Origin: VXRJ01 sp964636705
Lineage (GTDB): Bacteria; Acidobacteriota; Vicinamibacteria; Vicinamibacterales; UBA8438
DNA length: 64,000 nucleotides
Assembly (NCBI GenBank): GCA_964636705.1
Contig: CAZWUJ010000003.1
Coordinates: forward strand, 124,001-188,000
Direction: 5' to 3'
Shown here: positions 15,101 through 22,892 of the stretch, one piece after another
Layout: each line of letters begins with the position of its first letter
Position numbering within the stretch: position 1 is the stretch's first letter
The notes under the pieces: model-generated
What the model was told of the DNA's origin: nothing
The model's database searches: none
Seen by the model: the letters and a program-made list of their open reading frames with translations, nothing else
Made by a program: the position numbers and the translations under genes

Positions 15101-16078
15101 TCAAGCCGCCGGCGCCTCCGCGGATCGGCGGCGGTCGCGCAACAGCATCCCTATCGGCGCTGCCAGCATTTCCAGGCGCGCCGCTGAACCGGCGCCCGGA
15201 TCCACCAGAAGTGGCGCCAACCGATCGGCAAGGCGTCCGACAGGGAGATCCGGCAACCGATCCGCGATGACGGCTTCGACGCGGCCATCTCCCTCGACGA
15301 GGGCGCACGCAAGCCCGCGGCCGCCGAGACGGTCCTCGTAGTACATCGCCGTCTGATGTACCAGATCGTCGATGCGTCCGCCGTCCGCCGGCAGGTGGCG
15401 GAAGAACAGCAGCCTGTCGCCGCGAACAATCGCTACCGAGCCCGCTCCTGCCACGGTGGCAACCAGCATCCAATCGTCCCCGTCGTCACCCGCTCCATGC
15501 GCCAGCGCGGCGTTGACAAGGTTGTTGCAGGCAATGTCGACTATCCCCGCACGGGCCGACGCGGCATCACTCGCGGCTTCGTACTCCGCCACAACGTCGC
15601 GCCGGGCCACTATCACGACGAACGACTTTCCTCCGTCGTCGCTCTCGACGCCGGGTGTCCACGCAAGTTGCGCCTCGTCCAGCCGGAACGGAGCCGAACT
15701 CCCGACCTGCCACCGGATCAGTTCGTCGAGATCGGCCGCACGAACCGGCGCCTCATCAAAGTGGACAATCGACACTTTCGCTGCGCCATCCGGCATCACG
15801 AGGGCGATGCGCGACGGACGGCGCGGCAGCCGACCCAGCGCCTCATCGACCGCCCGGGTGACGGCCGACGTATCGTGAATGTTCCGGCCGGTTACCGACG
15901 GCGTTACCGCACCGTCCGGCAGCCCAACTCGGGCATGGCCCATGAGCTCCGGCGCCCCCCGCGCGCGCTTGACTTGCACTGCGGCAACATGGTCGGCAGC
16001 AACCGACACCGCGGAGGAAGGCCCCGGCGACACCACGAGCGCCCGCAACACCCGGCCGAACGCTCCCAGCTCAGGCAA
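15101..16078 (-). CDS. pilM: PilM-like actin-fold ATPase
   Basis: The 325-residue cytoplasmic protein has an actin/FtsA-like layout: an opening AVSVAADHVAAVQVKR strand pair, a central IRWQVGSSAPF segment typical of PilM, a VDIACNNLVNAAL stretch and a Gly-rich ATP-binding region near VATVAGAGSVAIVRG. PilM recruits PilN and couples the motor ATPase to the platform. Its first eight bases overlap the end of the upstream ATPase gene. It seems to start somewhat earlier than typical PilM, with a hydrophobic-Pro N-terminus. Confidence 0.8.
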   Translation of the reverse strand: MPELGAFGRVLRALVVSPGPSSAVSVAADHVAAVQVKRARGAPELMGHARVGLPDGAVTPSVTGRNIHDTSAVTRAVDEALGRLPRRPSRIALVMPDGAAKVSIVHFDEAPVRAADLDELIRWQVGSSAPFRLDEAQLAWTPGVESDDGGKSFVVIVARRDVVAEYEAASDAASARAGIVDIACNNLVNAALAHGAGDDGDDWMLVATVAGAGSVAIVRGDRLLFFRHLPADGGRIDDLVHQTAMYYEDRLGGRGLACALVEGDGRVEAVIADRLPDLPVGRLADRLAPLLVDPGAGSAARLEMLAAPIGMLLRDRRRSAEAPAA

Positions 16079-17705
16079 CGAAAGTCACCTTGTTGATCTC
16101 GTGGAGGGTCGTGTGGCCCGCTAGCACCTGTTCGACCGCTGACTCGCGCAGGAACCGCATTCCACTGGCATGGGCTGCCGCCTTGATATCCGATGCCGGC
16201 CGCCTTTCCAGAATCATCTCGCGCAACTCGTCAGTCAAATCCAAGAGCTCACCAATCGCCCGCCGGCCCCGATACCCCGTCCCCCCACACTCGATGCAGC
16301 CTACTCCCTCGTACAGCGTGTGCCCGGCAGCCATGGCCGGCTCGATCGCCGACTCACCAAGCGCCGCTTCGGAAACGCTCGCCGGCCGACGGCAATCGCG
16401 GCACAGGGTTCGCACGAGGCGCTGCGCGAGCACGCAGTTGAGCGACGAAACGAACTGATACGGCTCGACACCCATGTTGAGAAAGCGGCCGAGAACGTCG
16501 ATCACGTTGTTCGCATGCACGGTGGTAAAGACGAGATGCCCCGTGAGAGCCGACTGAATCGCGATTTGCGCCGTCTCCGGGTCGCGGATTTCGCCCACCA
16601 TGATCTTGTCCGGGTCGTGCCGCAGGATTGAGCGCAACCCGCGCGCAAAGGTCAATCCCTTCCGCTCGTTGATCGGGATCTGGGTAATCCCCTTCAACTG
16701 ATATTCGACGGGATCTTCGATCGTAACGATCTTGTCCTCCGGCGAGGCGATCTCGGAAAGCGCTGCATACAACGTTGTCGTCTTGCCGCTGCCGGTCGGG
16801 CCGGTCACGAGCACCATGCCGTACGGCTCCGCAATGGCGCGGCGAAAACGCCGGAGCAGGTCCTCCCGAAAACCGAGAATGTCGAGACGCAACTCACGGA
16901 ACTGCTCGCTGATGGACGTCTTGTCGAGAATACGGATCACCGCGTGCTCGCCATGAATACTCGGCATGATCGAGACCCGGAAGTCGATCGTCTTGCCGGG
17001 CATCTTCAGCTTGAATCGTCCATCCTGGGGTACGCGCTTCTCCGCTATGTCGAGCTCGGCCATCACCTTGATCCGGGACAGAACCGCACCATGGAACTGC
17101 CGGTCTATGGGCCGCATCGCCGACTGAAGAACGCCATCGATCCGGTACTTGACATGCACCGCGTCGTCCTGCGTCTCCACGTGGATGTCGCTCGCGCGGC
17201 GCTGAATGGCCGTGTAGATGATCGAGTCCACCAGCTTGATGACCGGCGAGAGGTCACTGGTCAGCCTCTCGACCGTAAGCGTCTCGTCGCCCCCGTCGTC
17301 TTCGCGCAGGAGCTGCAGGCCGAAACTCTCGGTCGCCTCATCGAGAACGCGCTGTGAACTCTCGCTCCTTGCCAGAATGGCGTCGATCGCCGAGGGCGTG
17401 CCAACCGTGACGGTAACCGGCGTTCCAAGCAGGAGCGACAACTCGTCGATCATCGGCAGGTCGGTCGGATCGGATACGACGACCTCTAGCGCTTCACCGT
17501 CGCGGCGGCGTGGGACGAACCGGTAGCGAAGCATGAGGTCTGCCGGGATCGAGCGGAGCAATTCCGGGTCGATGACGAATGAACCCATGTCGACGTAGTC
17601 GAGCCGGTAGCGCTCGGCGAGCTCGCGCGCGCGCTCTTCCTCGACCGCCGCTTGAAGGGTAGCCTTCTGCGGGTCGCCTCTCGCGACGGTATCCGTGTCG
17701 GCCAT
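16071..17705 (-). CDS. Type II secretion/type IV pilus assembly ATPase (GspE/PilB)
   Basis: The 544-residue hexameric motor ATPase has an N-terminal GspE domain (about 25-115) and a linker. The ATPase core carries Walker A GPTGSGKTT (302-310), an Asp box (VTIEDPVEYQ), Walker B (IMVGEIRDPETA) and a His box (TGHLVFTTVHANN). A four-cysteine zinc motif follows (CRDC ... CIECGGTGYRGR). It powers extension of the pseudopilus or pilus. Its start overlaps the stop of the platform protein by one base (TGATG). No PilT-like retraction ATPase is seen in the window. Confidence 0.95.
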   Translation of the reverse strand: MADTDTVARGDPQKATLQAAVEEERARELAERYRLDYVDMGSFVIDPELLRSIPADLMLRYRFVPRRRDGEALEVVVSDPTDLPMIDELSLLLGTPVTVTVGTPSAIDAILARSESSQRVLDEATESFGLQLLREDDGGDETLTVERLTSDLSPVIKLVDSIIYTAIQRRASDIHVETQDDAVHVKYRIDGVLQSAMRPIDRQFHGAVLSRIKVMAELDIAEKRVPQDGRFKLKMPGKTIDFRVSIMPSIHGEHAVIRILDKTSISEQFRELRLDILGFREDLLRRFRRAIAEPYGMVLVTGPTGSGKTTTLYAALSEIASPEDKIVTIEDPVEYQLKGITQIPINERKGLTFARGLRSILRHDPDKIMVGEIRDPETAQIAIQSALTGHLVFTTVHANNVIDVLGRFLNMGVEPYQFVSSLNCVLAQRLVRTLCRDCRRPASVSEAALGESAIEPAMAAGHTLYEGVGCIECGGTGYRGRRAIGELLDLTDELREMILERRPASDIKAAAHASGMRFLRESAVEQVLAGHTTLHEINKVTFVA

Positions 17706-18931
17706 CAGACAATCGTCCCCAACTGCAGCAGGGGCATGTACAGCGCCAGCAGCAGACCGGCGATCACGATCCCCATCACGACCAGCAGCAGCGGCTCGAC
17801 AAGGGTAAGGAATCGGGCGAGTGTCGTCTCGATCTCCTCGTCGAAGAAGTCGGCCACGGCATTCAACATTTCGGCCAGCGCACCGGTTGACTCCCCCACT
17901 TCCACCATTTCGACGGCCACGGAGGGAAACGCCCCACCCTTGTCCATCGACGCAGCGAGCGGCTGACCTGCCCTGACCTCGTTCGCCACCCCTTCAAGCT
18001 GTCTCGCGACATGACGATTGCCCACCGCACCTGCCGTCACGTCAAGCGCCTGCACCAACGGGATTCCGCCGCCGAGGAGCGTCGACAGCGTCCGGGCCAT
18101 CTGGGACGTCGCGAATTTCGTCGCCACGCCGCCGGCAAACGGAATGCGGAGAAGCAACCGATCAAGCAGTGCGCCCCGCTCCGGTTGCCGCGACCATGCC
18201 CAGGCGACTGCCGCTGTACCTGCGCCCGCCAAAAGAATCAGCCAGCCATAGCTCACGGCAATGGTCGATAGGTTCGTCAGTACGCGCGTCGCGAGGGGCA
18301 AGGTCGCACCCATTCCCTCGTAGAAGCTGGCGAACTCCGGGACGACGCGCAGTATGATGATCGCTACCACAGCGGCAGAAAGCGCCAGGAGGATCGCCGG
18401 GTAGATGAGCGCGGATATCGTGCGCCGCCGCACGCCGCTGATCGTGCGCGCGTAGCTCACGTAGCGCCGTAGTGTCGCTTCGAGACTGCCGCTCTGCTCA
18501 CCGGCAAGCAGGGAGGCCGCATATACCCCCGGTACGACGTCGCCGTGGCTCGCGAAGGCCTCCGAGAGCGCGACGCCTCCTCGCACCTGCTCGTACACGT
18601 CGTCCAGAATCGCCTTGAGGACCGGCGCATCGATCCGTCGGCGCAGGATGTCGAGCGACTGGACCAGCGGCATCCCCGCCCCGAGCAGAACCGCCAATTC
18701 CTGATTGAAGACGGTGAACTCACGCGTGCCGAGCCGCCGGCCCAGGAAACCGGGACGGCGCCCCGCACGGAGCACTTGCGCCGGCAGACCGAGAACACCG
18801 GTCCGGCGCATCGAAAAGACGTACAGTCCTTCCTGTTCTAGATCGGTACGGAGTCGCGCCTCGCTGTCGGCAGCGCAGACCCGTTCGAGGATCCTGCCGT
18901 CCGCGGTTCCCAGTCGGCAACGGAATTCCAT
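17705..18931 (-). CDS. Inner-membrane platform protein (GspF/PilC)
   Basis: The 408-residue protein has two repeated GspF cytoplasmic domains (about 70-190 and 275-400), each followed by hydrophobic helices, and a short C-terminal membrane segment ending in LLQLGTIV. The motif FNQELAVLLGAGMPLVQSLDIL is characteristic. It anchors the motor ATPase in the inner membrane. The start at 18931 (MEFRCRLG) was chosen because the conserved N-terminal domain begins there; the extension to 19015 has no family resemblance. It is the first core gene of the operon, 96 bp after the transglycosylase gene. Confidence 0.9.
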   Translation of the reverse strand: MEFRCRLGTADGRILERVCAADSEARLRTDLEQEGLYVFSMRRTGVLGLPAQVLRAGRRPGFLGRRLGTREFTVFNQELAVLLGAGMPLVQSLDILRRRIDAPVLKAILDDVYEQVRGGVALSEAFASHGDVVPGVYAASLLAGEQSGSLEATLRRYVSYARTISGVRRRTISALIYPAILLALSAAVVAIIILRVVPEFASFYEGMGATLPLATRVLTNLSTIAVSYGWLILLAGAGTAAVAWAWSRQPERGALLDRLLLRIPFAGGVATKFATSQMARTLSTLLGGGIPLVQALDVTAGAVGNRHVARQLEGVANEVRAGQPLAASMDKGGAFPSVAVEMVEVGESTGALAEMLNAVADFFDEEIETTLARFLTLVEPLLLVVMGIVIAGLLLALYMPLLQLGTIV

Positions 18932-19026
18932 TCTGCGGTGAGTTGCGGCCGAACCAGACGCGGCACTGCAACAACCCTCTGTCAGATTATCGGCAGGCTT
19001 TGACCGCGGCAACAACCGGGCCGCTG

Positions 19027-19734
19027 CTAGTTGGCAGTCTCGCCCGACGCGGCATCGCGGTGGGCATCGACGAGGGCGAGTACCCGACCGACGTAGTAGC
19101 GGGTCTCGCGATACGGAGGTACGCCATTGAACTGGCGAACTGCTGCTTCGCCAGCGTTATAGGCGGCGATCGCGCCACGGGTACCGAACTTGTCCAGCAG
19201 GCTCCGGAGATAGCGGGTGCCGGCCTCGATGTTGGTCGCGGGGTCGTACGGGTCATCCACTCCCAGATGCTCCACGATCACAGGCATCAACTGCATCAGA
19301 CCGGCCGCGCCCCGTGCCGAAGTCGCGTCGGCGCGGTACGCCGACTCGGCCTCGATCAGCGCATGCACCAGAAGTGGGTCAACGCCGTGACGCTCCGACG
19401 CGGCCGCGACGATCTCGGCATAGGGTCGAGAAGGCAGGGCAAGTCCGGAAATGGGCACCGTCTTGGCAGACTCCTCCACCGGACGCGGCAGGCCCGCAGC
19501 GTCGACTTCAATGCGGTCGACCAGGTCGGGAGCAACCGCCAACTCGCCACCATCCCGAAGCTGGAGAACGAACGTGCCGTCGACAACCGCGCGTCCCGTG
19601 GTGGACAGCATCTGTCCGTTGCCGAAGAGGACTCGCTCGGCGGTCGGGGGCGCCTCGGCCGTTCGGCTGGGCCAAGCGGCCAGCACCACGGCACAGCAGA
19701 CGCACCTTGCCAGCGTCTTCTTCAGGTCAGGCAT
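19027..19734 (-). CDS. Lytic transglycosylase, SLT type, exported
   Basis: The 235-residue protein has an N-terminal hydrophobic stretch (about 8-21) that probably serves as signal peptide, and a short beta-rich region. A soluble lytic transglycosylase domain runs from about 105 to 225. The catalytic Glu is Glu130 in IEAES, followed by GAAGLMQLMP, NIEAGTRYL and AAYNAGE, all characteristic. It cleaves peptidoglycan with formation of 1,6-anhydro sugars. Position directly upstream of the platform gene suggests that it opens the wall for the pilus or secretion machine. Confidence 0.88.
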   Translation of the reverse strand: MPDLKKTLARCVCCAVVLAAWPSRTAEAPPTAERVLFGNGQMLSTTGRAVVDGTFVLQLRDGGELAVAPDLVDRIEVDAAGLPRPVEESAKTVPISGLALPSRPYAEIVAAASERHGVDPLLVHALIEAESAYRADATSARGAAGLMQLMPVIVEHLGVDDPYDPATNIEAGTRYLRSLLDKFGTRGAIAAYNAGEAAVRQFNGVPPYRETRYYVGRVLALVDAHRDAASGETAN

Positions 19735-19826
19735 CCCAACAGCGTACCCTGGCCGATCCAACCGGGCCAACCCTCTGAGCGCAGGTCCGCCCGTACCTTG
19801 GTTATCGGCCGTTGAAGCGCACGTCT

Positions 19827-20726
19827 CTAAAGGGGTTCGACGTAAACGCTCAGAACCCGCACGCCGAGCTCGCGGCTATCCTCCCCCGAACCCAACTCGG
19901 CGGGGACGAACGTCTGATCAACGACCAGTTCCATCCGCACCACGTCGTCGGATCCCAGCTCGGCCGCCGTAACCGTCCGGTCAATCTCCACGGGTTCCGA
20001 CGTTTCGAGAGACAGCTCCTCCAGAACCTGCTCACCTATTCGGAGACTGAACTGTTGAGGCGTCTCGAACACGTTGGGCTGTCCCGCTACCTCCAGCATC
20101 ACGCGCGCGTCGCCCCGGGGATTCTGGAAAGACACGACACCCTGACCGTCGGTCCAGCGCCAGAAGGTCTCGTTGTCCGCCTGCACCTCAACGCCGTGCC
20201 AGCCCTCCTCGTACACGAGGAAGCTGCTCTCGTGCTGCGGGGTGAACGTGAGGGACGCGACGCGATACGCATTCTGGCCGATATGTTCACCCGCGAGCGC
20301 CAACCGCTCGCCGGTCGACGGCAGGTACAGACCAACGGCAACATCTCCTTCCCCGATATAGGGATAGAGAGGAACCATGACGCGGCGCGAATACTCGATG
20401 GTCTGCCCTGGCTCCCACTCGCTCGTCGGCGTCGGGGGCTGGTGATCGTCATTCCAGATCGGCTCGCCGTTGTTGTCGAGCACATGAACGAAGACCATGT
20501 AGTCATCGGTCATCGGCGCGAGGTCCGGCGATGCCCCGAAACGAAGCGTCATCTCGATCGGTCCGCCAATCGGAACGCTCATGCGGTCCAGCCGCATGTT
20601 GACCGTGGCAACCTGCGGACCCGCCGTACCGTTGCCGCAGCCAGCAGTCAGGAGCAACGCTGCCAGCGCCGGAAAGACGGCGCCAATGGCCACGACTCGC
20701 ACGGTGCTGGGGTGTTGGTTTCGCAT
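19827..20726 (-). CDS. Lipoprotein of unknown function
   Basis: The 299-residue protein has a signal peptide with a lipobox, LTAGC, at residues 26-30, so Cys30 is probably lipidated. The rest looks beta-sandwich-like, with HVLDNNGEPIWNDDH and PLYPYIGEGDVAVGLYLP. I know this type from uncharacterised proteins often found near transglycosylase or glycosyltransferase genes. I do not assign a function. The start was chosen at the lipoprotein signal (20726). The gene is followed at 92 bp by the transglycosylase and faces the BMC shell gene, only 17 bp away, on the other strand. Confidence 0.6.
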   Translation of the reverse strand: MRNQHPSTVRVVAIGAVFPALAALLLTAGCGNGTAGPQVATVNMRLDRMSVPIGGPIEMTLRFGASPDLAPMTDDYMVFVHVLDNNGEPIWNDDHQPPTPTSEWEPGQTIEYSRRVMVPLYPYIGEGDVAVGLYLPSTGERLALAGEHIGQNAYRVASLTFTPQHESSFLVYEEGWHGVEVQADNETFWRWTDGQGVVSFQNPRGDARVMLEVAGQPNVFETPQQFSLRIGEQVLEELSLETSEPVEIDRTVTAAELGSDDVVRMELVVDQTFVPAELGSGEDSRELGVRVLSVYVEPL

Positions 20727-20743
20727 CAGCCGGTCAGTGTACC

Positions 20744-21043
20744 ATGAGCCGCATGACGCTGGAAGCCCTCGGGATGATTGAAACCAAGGGGCTCGTGGGC
20801 TCGATCGAGGCAGCCGACGCGATGGTGAAGGCGGCAAACGTCATCCTCATCGGCAAGGAGTACATCGGCGCCGGCTACGTCACCGTCATGGTGCGGGGAG
20901 ACGTCGGCGCGGTGAAAGCGGCCACGGACGCCGGAGCGGCGGCAGCGCGGCGCGTCGGTGAACTGATTTCGGTCCATGTCATTCCCCGGCCGCACACCGA
21001 GGTGGAGAGGATCCTCCCGCAGGTGAACGCGGCCACCCGATAG
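20744..21043 (+). CDS. Bacterial microcompartment shell protein, hexamer-forming (BMC-H)
   Basis: The 99-residue protein spans one BMC domain, as in PduA, EutM and CcmK. EALGMIETKGLVGSIEAADAMVKAANV is the conserved opening, and ISVHVIPRPHTEVERILP the conserved end. Such proteins form hexagonal tiles of a protein shell around an enzyme core. Only this shell gene is visible; no pentameric vertex or tandem-domain gene is present in the window. It lies three bases before the aldehyde dehydrogenase gene. The ribosome site is weak (GGTCAG); ATG at 20753 is an alternative start. Confidence 0.95.
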   Translation: MSRMTLEALGMIETKGLVGSIEAADAMVKAANVILIGKEYIGAGYVTVMVRGDVGAVKAATDAGAAAARRVGELISVHVIPRPHTEVERILPQVNAATR

Positions 21044-21046
21044 CCG

Positions 21047-22783
21047 GTGTCTGCTTCGCCCGACTCCGGCCGGTCCCCGGAGCACCCTACCCGCGCCGTG
21101 GTCGACGCACGGCGCCTGGCCGAGCGTGCCTACGACACACTTCCCCAACTGGCCGAGCTGACGCAGGATCAGGTTGACGCCATTGTTGACGGGATGGCAA
21201 CGGCGGCGGCGGGCGAGGCGGAAGCCCTGGCCGCGGCGGCCGTCGCGGAGACCGGTTACGGAGTCGTCGGCGACAAGGTCCAGAAGAATCTCTTTGCGGC
21301 AAGAGACATCCACCGGTTCATCCGTCCCATGCGCACGGTCGGCGTGATCCGCCGCCTGGAGGGGCAACGGGTCGTGGAAATCGCCGAACCGTTCGGCGTG
21401 GTAGCTGCCATCGTTCCTTCTACGAATCCAACATCGACGGCGATCTACAAGCTGTTGATCGCGCTGAAGGCACGTTGCCCAATCGTCCTCAGCCCACACC
21501 CCGCGGCGGTCAGTTGCGTCAACCGAACCGCCGCGCTCATGGAACGCGCGGCCCGCGACGCCGGCATGCCTGATGGCGCTATCGCTTGTCTGTCGGAAAT
21601 ATCCCTGGAAGCGACGCAGGCGTTGATGACCCACCGCCGAGTTGCCGTAATCCTCGCCACCGGCGGGATGGGTCTGGTGCGTGCGGCGTACTCCGCCGGC
21701 AAGCCGGCCTACGGCGTCGGTCCGGGCAACGCTCCCGCGTACATTGAACGGACCGCCGACGTCGACAAGGCGGTTGCCGACATTGTTACCGGCAAGACGT
21801 TCGACAACGGCCTGCTCTGTTCGTCGGAGAATGCAGTTGTCGTTGACGCCGCTGTCGACGAGAAGGTTCGGCGTGCCTTCGAAGCCGAGGGAGCCTGTTT
21901 CCTGAAGCCCCGAGAAGCGTCGGCGCTTGCGCACCTGCTGGTGACGCCGCAACGCCTGCCCAATCCGGCTTGCGTCGGCCGGGACGCCGTCACAATCGCG
22001 CGGCAGGCGGGCTTGAACGTGCCGCGCGGAACCCGAGTGTTGATTGCGCCGCTCGACGGCGTCGGGCGGGACTACCCGCTCTCGATCGAGAAGCTCTGCC
22101 CGGTGCTCGCCTACTACGTGGTCGACGACTGGCGTGCGGGTTGCGAGCGCTGCAAGGAAATCCTGCGCTACGGCGGGATGGGCCACACGATGGCGATTCA
22201 CTCGCGCGACGAGAAGGTAATCCTGGAGTTCGGCCTCAAGAAACCCGCGTTCCGAATCGTCGTGAATACGCCCACCACACTTGGATCGATCGGGATGACG
22301 ACGGGCCTCGATCCATCCATGACCCTTGGCTGCGGCGGCTGGGGTGGGAACATCACTTCCGACAACATCTCCCCGCGGCACCTGCTGAACGTCAAGCGCC
22401 TGGCGTACGAAACGCGTCCCGTGCCGCGCCAGGCCAAACCAAAGGGCGGGGGGGCGGCGGCGCCTGGCGCCGTTGCGCCGCCAATGGCCACTGCTCCGGC
22501 CGACGCCGCAACCCGCCTGGAGACGCGCCAGCCCGGGCTCGATGCCGGGTTGGTCGCAGCTCGGGTCGGCGCCTTCCTGACCACGCGCGAGCGTGCGCGA
22601 TCCGCCGGCACAACGGTCACGCCCCCGTCACCGGAGAGCGAGGCGGCGCCGTTCGTCTGCGAGGACGATGTCCGTGCCGCGCTGCGTGACACTCGAAGGA
22701 TCGTTGTCGGTCCCCGCACCATCATCACGCCGGCCGCGCGCGATCTGGCGGAGCGTCACGGCGTCTTTGTCGAAGCGGGCTAG
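21047..22783 (+). CDS. CoA-acylating aldehyde dehydrogenase with C-terminal targeting-like tail
   Basis: The 578-residue enzyme resembles EutE/PduP/AdhE-N-type dehydrogenases that turn an aldehyde into acyl-CoA. Visible are NPTSTAIYKLLIALKAR, ISPHP-like LSPHPAA (148-154), VGPGNAPAY and the catalytic Cys258 in DNGLLCSSEN. After residue 455 a Pro/Ala/Gly-rich linker contains a short amphipathic segment (about 497-515). Another linker follows, then a segment at 536-576 with RTIITPAARDLAERHG, resembling the N-terminus of EutQ. Both are candidates for cargo targeting into a shell. The start is GTG. The gene is coupled to the BMC-H gene. The aldehyde substrate is unknown. Confidence 0.88.
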   Translation: MSASPDSGRSPEHPTRAVVDARRLAERAYDTLPQLAELTQDQVDAIVDGMATAAAGEAEALAAAAVAETGYGVVGDKVQKNLFAARDIHRFIRPMRTVGVIRRLEGQRVVEIAEPFGVVAAIVPSTNPTSTAIYKLLIALKARCPIVLSPHPAAVSCVNRTAALMERAARDAGMPDGAIACLSEISLEATQALMTHRRVAVILATGGMGLVRAAYSAGKPAYGVGPGNAPAYIERTADVDKAVADIVTGKTFDNGLLCSSENAVVVDAAVDEKVRRAFEAEGACFLKPREASALAHLLVTPQRLPNPACVGRDAVTIARQAGLNVPRGTRVLIAPLDGVGRDYPLSIEKLCPVLAYYVVDDWRAGCERCKEILRYGGMGHTMAIHSRDEKVILEFGLKKPAFRIVVNTPTTLGSIGMTTGLDPSMTLGCGGWGGNITSDNISPRHLLNVKRLAYETRPVPRQAKPKGGGAAAPGAVAPPMATAPADAATRLETRQPGLDAGLVAARVGAFLTTRERARSAGTTVTPPSPESEAAPFVCEDDVRAALRDTRRIVVGPRTIITPAARDLAERHGVFVEAG

Positions 22784-22804
22784 AGCCCGACCACGCCTAT
22801 CCGA

Positions 22805-22833
22805 CAGCCTGCACCGTTCCACGGCGCAGCCTG
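22805..22833. repeat. Palindromic repeat element, copy 3
   Basis: A hairpin with arms CAGCCTGC and GCAGCCTG, one mismatch, and an inner CCGT/ACGG stem around a TCC loop. It is the same element as the two copies near 11.3 kb and again lies just after a stop codon, 22 bases past the aldehyde dehydrogenase. Confidence 0.7.
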
Positions 22834-22874
22834 CCAGTTCGCAACCTGCATCCGCCGCCGCATGCGGAACGGAA

Positions 22875-22890
22875 CTTGCACGTCTGCAAG
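22875..22890 (+). promoter_or_regulatory. Inverted repeat at the comM-like start
   Basis: CTTGCA-CGTC-TGCAAG is a perfect 6-bp inverted repeat ending two bases before the ATG at 22893. As an RNA hairpin it would occupy the ribosome-binding region, which has no clear Shine-Dalgarno sequence. The function is speculative. Confidence 0.3.
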
Positions 22891-22892
22891 CC

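Noticed and set aside
20726..22381. Minus-strand open frame of 551 codons across the BMC and aldehyde dehydrogenase genes
   Set aside because: It spans two well-supported genes in antisense and shows no family resemblance.
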